Shown here piece by piece: positions 6,978-10,696 of a stretch of 10,696 nucleotides of DNA. The notes under the pieces are model-generated. The model worked only from the letters and a program-made list of their open reading frames with translations. It was not told the origin of the DNA and made no database searches. The position numbers were made by a program, and so were the translations under genes. The stretch's first letter is position 1, and each line of letters begins with the position of its first letter. The DNA is from Bacteroidota bacterium (GTDB lineage Bacteria > Bacteroidota > Bacteroidia > UKL13-3), in assembly GCA_947462865.1 (NCBI GenBank), contig CANHRW010000050.1, forward strand, positions 1 through 10,696, given 5' to 3'.

Positions 6978-6984
6978 GTTCCCC

Positions 6985-7005
6985 AATTTGCTTTTTCTGC
7001 AAATT
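6985..7005 (+). terminator. Weak hairpin after def, possible operon terminator
   Basis: AATTTGC (6985-6991) and GCAAATT (6999-7005) form a 7-bp AT-rich stem with a 7-nt loop, followed by a short T-rich stretch (TTTTAAT). It begins 7 bp after the def stop and could end the kinase-ruvX-def transcript, but it is thermodynamically weak. Read-through into the acyl-CoA synthetase gene is plausible. Confidence 0.3.
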
Positions 7006-7054
7006 TTAATCTGCTTCTTGGGTAAAATAATTATGCAGAAATGTTTAATTGCAA

Positions 7055-7062
7055 TTAATTTG
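7055..7062 (+). promoter_or_regulatory. Weak -7-like element before the acyl-CoA synthetase gene
   Basis: TTAATTTG matches TAnnTTTG at seven of eight positions and ends 17 nt before the ATG at 7079. No TTG box is found 19-21 nt upstream. It is recorded as the only candidate in the 101-bp spacer 6978-7078. Confidence 0.22.
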
Positions 7063-7078
7063 TTAAAATTATTTGCGC

Positions 7079-8965
7079 ATGATAGACATTCCTAATTTTC
7101 CATCTTTGCATTATTATTTAAGAAATGCAGCATACCAGATTAAAAAACCATCAAGTCTATACTTGTATGAAAAAAAGAAAGACATATTCGAGGCATTAAC
7201 CTACCAGCAGGTAATTGACCAGGCAAATGCCATCAGTTCTTTTTTTATGGATGCAGAATTTGGGCATCAAGACAATGTTGCATTGATTATTGAGAACTGC
7301 CCTGAGTACATCATGTTTGACCAAGGACTGATGCAAATTGGGTTGGTAAATGTATCTATTTATCCTACACTAAGTGAGTCTGAAATTGAATACATCATCA
7401 ATGATTCTGGATCAAAAGCCATTTTAGTTGGCACCCCATTTTTATTGAAGAAAATCAATAAAATTAAAGCCAACTGCCCGCAACTAAAGCATGTTATTAC
7501 AGCATTTGAGACGAATACCAAGGCTGAAAATCAATTAAGTTGGAAGGAATGTATTGCCTTAGGTACTCAATCATATTCTATAAACAAAGAAAGAATTGAA
7601 GCACGTTTAGAGCAAATCAACCGAGCCGATTTGGCTTGTTTGCTTTATACATCAGGCACCACAGGTAAACCAAAGGGAGCCATGCTTACCCATAATAATT
7701 TTATTACCAATGTAGAAATGGGCTTACAATTAATGCCTATTGTAAATAAAGATTTCCGCTTTTTGTCTTTCTTGCCTTTGTGCCACGTGTATGAACGAAC
7801 AGCTACGTATTACCTCAGTACCATTGTGGGCACTGAAATTGCATTCGCACAAAGTTTAGAAGCCTTATCCGGAAATATCATTGAAGTAAAACCCAATGCC
7901 ATTTTAACCGTACCTCGTTTGTTGGAGCGCATAGAAGAAAGGGTTCGTAAAAATGTAACTTCAAAAGGTGGTTTTAGTTTAAAAATTTTTAATTGGGCCA
8001 TTGCACAAGGAGAAAAAGCAAGGCATTGCAGAGAAGCTGGTAAAGGCTATTCATTGTTGCTTCAAATAAAATTGGCCATTGCCGAAAAACTCGTTTTCAA
8101 AAAAATAAAAGAACGTTTAGGCGGACAAATGAAAATTATTATTTCGGGAGGCGGTGCCATGCCACAACATGTTGGTGAATTTTTTGGCAACATTGGCGTA
8201 TTGGTTTGTGAGGGATACGGCCTTACTGAGACTTCACCACTGGTTTCTGTAAACCAACCGTCAAGACCTTTATTTGGTACTGTAGGTAGAATAGGCAAAG
8301 GTTCTGAGGTTGCTATTCAAAACCCCGACACCAAAGCAATCATCACCATACAATCATATGATAGCTTTGACCCTAAATTTGAATCGGGAGAAGGTGAAAT
8401 TTTGGTACGTGGTCAAAATGTAATGAAAGGTTACTGGAATATGCCAGAACAAACGGCCGAAAGTATTGACGCTGAAGGCTGGTTACACACAGGAGATGTT
8501 GGAAAATTTCACAAAGGGTATTTAAAAATTACTGATAGAATTAAAAATATCATCGTTAATTCATTTGGTAAAAACGTGTACCCTACACCTATCGAAAATA
8601 CCTATTTAAAGTCTTCTAAAATTGAACAAGTTTTTTTAATTGGTGATGGACAAGAATATTTAACTGCAATCATTGTTCCTTCTAAAGAAGAACTGAAAGA
8701 AAGTTTTGGAATGAATGAAAGCTATTTTAACGAGCCAGATGAGTTTATCAGTGAACCTGAAATTCACAAATGGATTGAAACCGACATGCATAAATATGCT
8801 GTTGAGTTAGGAAAATTTGAAAGGGTAAAACACTTTATCATCAAGCGTAGACCATTTACTTTAGAGGCTGGAGAATTAACTCCCACTCAAAAAGCCAAAA
8901 GAAAATTCATTGTTCAAAAATTTGACCAAGAAATCAAAGCGATGTATGTAAACTTGGTTGATTGA
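7079..8965 (+). CDS. AMP-dependent long-chain fatty acid-CoA ligase
   Basis: A 628-residue adenylate-forming enzyme. It activates a carboxylic acid, here probably a long-chain fatty acid, with ATP to an acyl-adenylate and then forms the CoA thioester. Motifs in order: P-loop LLYTSGTTGKPKG (188-200); FLPLCHVYER (231-240), typical of long-chain acyl-CoA synthetases; GYGLTETSP (379-387); WLHTGD (468-473, Asp473 for ribose binding); TDRIKN (485-490, Arg487 in the hinge); and LTPTQKAKRK (600-609) with the C-terminal catalytic lysine region. The length fits the long (about 600-650) class rather than FadD of about 560. The ATG at 7079 is preferred to an in-frame TTG at 7073, which would add only two residues. 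The protein is probably cytosolic or membrane-associated. It follows def after a 101-bp spacer, and its 3' end overlaps the convergent GNAT gene by 32 bp. Confidence 0.93.
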   Translation: MIDIPNFPSLHYYLRNAAYQIKKPSSLYLYEKKKDIFEALTYQQVIDQANAISSFFMDAEFGHQDNVALIIENCPEYIMFDQGLMQIGLVNVSIYPTLSESEIEYIINDSGSKAILVGTPFLLKKINKIKANCPQLKHVITAFETNTKAENQLSWKECIALGTQSYSINKERIEARLEQINRADLACLLYTSGTTGKPKGAMLTHNNFITNVEMGLQLMPIVNKDFRFLSFLPLCHVYERTATYYLSTIVGTEIAFAQSLEALSGNIIEVKPNAILTVPRLLERIEERVRKNVTSKGGFSLKIFNWAIAQGEKARHCREAGKGYSLLLQIKLAIAEKLVFKKIKERLGGQMKIIISGGGAMPQHVGEFFGNIGVLVCEGYGLTETSPLVSVNQPSRPLFGTVGRIGKGSEVAIQNPDTKAIITIQSYDSFDPKFESGEGEILVRGQNVMKGYWNMPEQTAESIDAEGWLHTGDVGKFHKGYLKITDRIKNIIVNSFGKNVYPTPIENTYLKSSKIEQVFLIGDGQEYLTAIIVPSKEELKESFGMNESYFNEPDEFISEPEIHKWIETDMHKYAVELGKFERVKHFIIKRRPFTLEAGELTPTQKAKRKFIVQKFDQEIKAMYVNLVD

Positions 8966-9386
8966 TTGAACCTTTGTAAACCATTTGCACATGCGTAATG
9001 CCTGCTTCGTCAAATAAAGGGCCTATTGCTTTAAATCCGTTTTTATCATACACTTCTTTGGCTTGAATTTGAGCGTGGAGGTATATTTTTTGATTTGCCG
9101 GAATTTCTTTGAGCATGGTTTGAATGAGCAAACTAGCGATTCCCTTTTTACGGAATTCTCTTAATACTGCAATTCTTTCTAATTTATAACCTTTTTCAGT
9201 TTGTCTATACCTAGCTGTTCCAACCGGATTGGATTCAAAATTGGCAATAAAATGTGTTGAAACTTCCTCATTTTCCCATTCGAGTTCTTCAGGACAAGCT
9301 TGCTCAATTACAAACACTTCTTTTCTGATAGCCCATGCCATTTGCTGTACCTCTATCGCTTGTATTTTTTCTATTTGAATTTCCAT
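8934..9386 (-). CDS. GNAT family N-acetyltransferase (ElaA/YjcF-like)
   Basis: A 150-residue acetyl-CoA-dependent acyltransferase. The N-terminal AWAIRKEVFVIEQ (18-30) is the helix typical of ElaA/YjcF-like GNATs, whose members often read xLRxEVFVxEQ. The acetyl-CoA motif A is LERIAVLREFRKKGIASLLI (69-88), with RKKGIA as the pyrophosphate loop. The C-terminal strand EVYDKNGFKAIG and then EAGITHVQM match the end of the fold. The substrate is unknown. The start is the ATG at 9386; an N-terminal extension is unlikely. The last codons and the stop lie inside the 3' end of the acyl-CoA synthetase gene, a convergent overlap of 32 bp. The 92-bp spacer upstream is shared with the divergent aldolase gene. 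Confidence 0.88.
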   Translation of the reverse strand: MEIQIEKIQAIEVQQMAWAIRKEVFVIEQACPEELEWENEEVSTHFIANFESNPVGTARYRQTEKGYKLERIAVLREFRKKGIASLLIQTMLKEIPANQKIYLHAQIQAKEVYDKNGFKAIGPLFDEAGITHVQMVYKGSINQPSLHTSL

Positions 9387-9451
9387 TTTACAATAGGAAT
9401 GACTTTAATCAACAAAGTAGAATATTAAAACCATAATTTTTAAAAAATGAT

Positions 9452-9459
9452 TAAGTTTG
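9452..9459 (+). promoter_or_regulatory. Candidate -7 element for fbaB
   Basis: TAAGTTTG matches the Bacteroidota TAnnTTTG element exactly, 19 nt before the ATG at 9479, so the leader would be short. No TTG box is visible 19-21 nt upstream, only A/T-rich sequence. I found no clear promoter for the divergent GNAT gene in the same spacer (9387-9478). Confidence 0.45.
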
Positions 9460-9478
9460 CCAAATTAAATCTTCAAAT

Positions 9479-10531
9479 ATGACTAAAATAGCTGATCTAC
9501 TAGGCGCCAATGCCGATTCTCTGTTAAACCACAGTTGTAAAACCATTAGTAAGGACCTGATTATGTTACCAGGTGCTGATTTTGTTAATCGTTCGTTTGG
9601 TGCTGGCAACCGCAGCCCTCAAGTTTTAAGAAGTTTAGAAGATTTGTATTCACACGGCCGGTTGGGTGGAACAGGTTATATGTCTATATTGCCTGTAGAC
9701 CAAGGAATAGAACACAGTGCAGGGGCCTCATTTGCACCTAATCCAATTTATTTCGACCCTGAAAACATCTTGAAATTAGCCGTTGAAGGTGGTTGCAATG
9801 CTGTTGCATCTACCTATGGTGTTTTGGCAAGTTGTGCTAGAAAATATGCACACAAAATTCCTTTCATTGTAAAATTAAACCACAATGAATTTTTAAGTTA
9901 CCCAAATAAATTCGACCAAATTATGTTTGGTTCGGTTGACGAAGCTTGGAACATGGGAGCTACAGCAGTTGGAGCAACTATTTATTTTGGTTCGGCAGAA
10001 TCGGGCAGACAAATTCAAGAGGTAGCAGCTGCATTTGAAAGAGCTCATGAATTAGGAATGGCTACCATTTTGTGGTGCTATACCCGAAACAATGCTTTCA
10101 AAAAAGATGGTGTAGATTACCATACTTCTGCTGATTTGAGTTCACAAGCCAATCATTTAGGTGTTACCATTCAGGCAGATATCATTAAACAAAAATTGCC
10201 TACCAATAATGGTGGTTATACTGCATTGAATTTTGGCAAAACACATGACAAGGTTTATACTGAATTAACCACCAACCATCCTATTGATTTAACCCGTTAC
10301 CAAGTTGCCAATTGCTACATGGGTAGACAAGGTTTGATTAACTCAGGTGGTGAATCAAAAGGTGCCTCTGATATGGCAGAAGCAGTAACAACTGCTGTAG
10401 TAAACAAACGTGCAGGTGGTCAAGGTTTAATTTTAGGCAGAAAAGCTTTCCAAAAGCCAATGAACGAAGGAATTGCTTTGTTAAATGCAGTTCAAGATGT
10501 GTATTTAGATCAACAAATTACCATTGCTTAA
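9479..10531 (+). CDS. fbaB: Class I fructose-bisphosphate aldolase (FbaB/DhnA type)
   Basis: A 350-residue Schiff-base aldolase that interconverts fructose 1,6-bisphosphate with glyceraldehyde 3-phosphate and dihydroxyacetone phosphate in glycolysis and gluconeogenesis. By recall, the sequence tracks E. coli FbaB along its full length and has the same 350-residue size. Shared blocks include SILPVDQGIEHSAGASF (69-85), ASTYGVLAS (110-118), VKLNHNE (131-137), VGATIYFGS (164-172) and LILGRKAF near the C terminus. Lys237 in ADIIKQK is the expected Schiff-base lysine, and INSGG plus the late GGQGLILGR block would bind phosphate. Start and stop both match the family ends (MTKIADLLG at the start, ITIA at the end), so no truncation. 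It is monocistronic: a -7 element lies just upstream and a strong terminator 17 bp after the stop. Confidence 0.97.
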   Translation: MTKIADLLGANADSLLNHSCKTISKDLIMLPGADFVNRSFGAGNRSPQVLRSLEDLYSHGRLGGTGYMSILPVDQGIEHSAGASFAPNPIYFDPENILKLAVEGGCNAVASTYGVLASCARKYAHKIPFIVKLNHNEFLSYPNKFDQIMFGSVDEAWNMGATAVGATIYFGSAESGRQIQEVAAAFERAHELGMATILWCYTRNNAFKKDGVDYHTSADLSSQANHLGVTIQADIIKQKLPTNNGGYTALNFGKTHDKVYTELTTNHPIDLTRYQVANCYMGRQGLINSGGESKGASDMAEAVTTAVVNKRAGGQGLILGRKAFQKPMNEGIALLNAVQDVYLDQQITIA

Positions 10532-10547
10532 TTTTATCTCAATATTT

Positions 10548-10580
10548 AAAAAAAGCCCCGCAAACAGCGGGGCTTTTTTT
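10548..10580 (+). terminator. Strong intrinsic terminator of fbaB
   Basis: GCCCCGC (10555-10561) pairs with GCGGGGC (10567-10573) around an AAACA loop, followed by seven T. Seven A directly before the stem extend the pairing, so it could also act on the opposite strand. It begins 17 bp after the fbaB stop. Confidence 0.93.
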
Positions 10581-10591
10581 GTGAATAGAAA

Positions 10592-10696
10592 TGTCTAGTC
10601 CTGAAATAGCGATACACAAAATTTATCGTTATGGAAAAAGGAGAAAAAATCGTTTATGAAAAGCGTAGCCAAAAGGATTACTCAATGTCCTTTAAG
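10592..10696 (+). mobile_element. Probable left end of an insertion sequence (cut by window edge)
   Basis: After the fbaB terminator the sequence leads into what looks like a transposase start at 10631. A TG at 10592, opening TGTCTAGTCCTGAAATAG, is a reasonable outer end because IS3-family termini usually begin with TG and lie some tens of bases before OrfA. The right end is not in the window, so the inverted repeat and target duplication cannot be confirmed. The boundary is inferred. Confidence 0.45.
10631..10696 (+). CDS. Transposase OrfA-like N terminus (IS3-type), partial at the right edge
   Basis: An ATG at 10631 opens a frame of 22 codons running to the last base without a stop. The peptide begins MEKGEKIVYEKRSQKDY and continues SMSFK. 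The pattern of basic residues followed by (S/T)QKDYSxSFK is one I associate with the N terminus of Bacteroidota IS3-family OrfA transposases, just before the helix-turn-helix that binds the element ends. The fragment is too short for a firm call and the downstream OrfB integrase cannot be seen. It lies 99 bp after the fbaB stop, behind a strong terminator, so it needs its own promoter. Confidence 0.6.
   Translation, partial: MEKGEKIVYEKRSQKDYSMSFK

Noticed and set aside
7073..7078. A TTG start for the acyl-CoA synthetase
   Set aside because: It adds only two residues (Met-Arg) before an ATG that fits the family; there is no ribosome-binding signal to prefer it.
1..10696. tRNA, rRNA, riboswitch, CRISPR, toxin-antitoxin, phage or defence modules
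   Set aside because: I looked through all the spacers (each about 100 bp or less) and both strands; no cloverleaf, regularly spaced repeats or small defence-like gene pairs were seen. The window is mostly ordinary core genome.

Overview
The window is AT-rich, densely coded bacterial chromosome, most likely from a member of the Bacteroidota (Chitinophagales or Sphingobacteriales-like; this is inferred from gene style, not proven). The reasons are: start codons without Shine-Dalgarno sequences; several upstream elements matching the Bacteroidota -7 consensus TAnnTTTG, one with a TTG box 19 nt further upstream; a long periplasmic peptidyl-prolyl isomerase with two parvulin domains; and the first codons of a transposase that resembles Bacteroidota IS3-type OrfA. 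Nearly everything is housekeeping or central metabolism. No gap without a gene exceeds about 100 bp, and no RNA gene, CRISPR array or phage module was seen.

Layout. Positions 1-1900 (+) hold the 3' part of a polytopic glycosyltransferase-39-like membrane protein. It overlaps by ATGA the gene of a PLP-dependent enzyme of the ACC deaminase / D-cysteine desulfhydrase family. A 22-bp perfect hairpin separates this pair from a convergent minus-strand block at 1959-4789: a SurA/PpiC-like isomerase with its own promoter and, upstream of it, a metal-dependent cyclase-family (kynurenine formamidase-like) hydrolase. From a short divergent spacer, the plus-strand run 4849-6977 encodes a membrane sensor histidine kinase, the RuvX/YqgF nuclease and peptide deformylase, with gaps of 1 and 4 nt, so almost certainly one operon. 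A long-chain acyl-CoA synthetase follows (7079-8965). Its 3' end overlaps by 32 bp a convergent GNAT acetyltransferase gene (8934-9386, minus). Then comes a full-length FbaB-type class I fructose-bisphosphate aldolase (9479-10531), closed by a strong intrinsic terminator. The last about 100 bp look like the left end of an insertion sequence, with the transposase cut by the window edge.

The genes do not form one pathway. The links the sequence supports are the two short operons and the possible co-regulation of translation quality control (def), replication/repair (ruvX) and a membrane sensor. I found no convincing new biological system. The most useful second looks are the altered active-site motifs in the PLP enzyme, the kinase-ruvX-def operon, the overlapping convergent gene ends, a G8 tract in def, and the truncated mobile element at the right edge.
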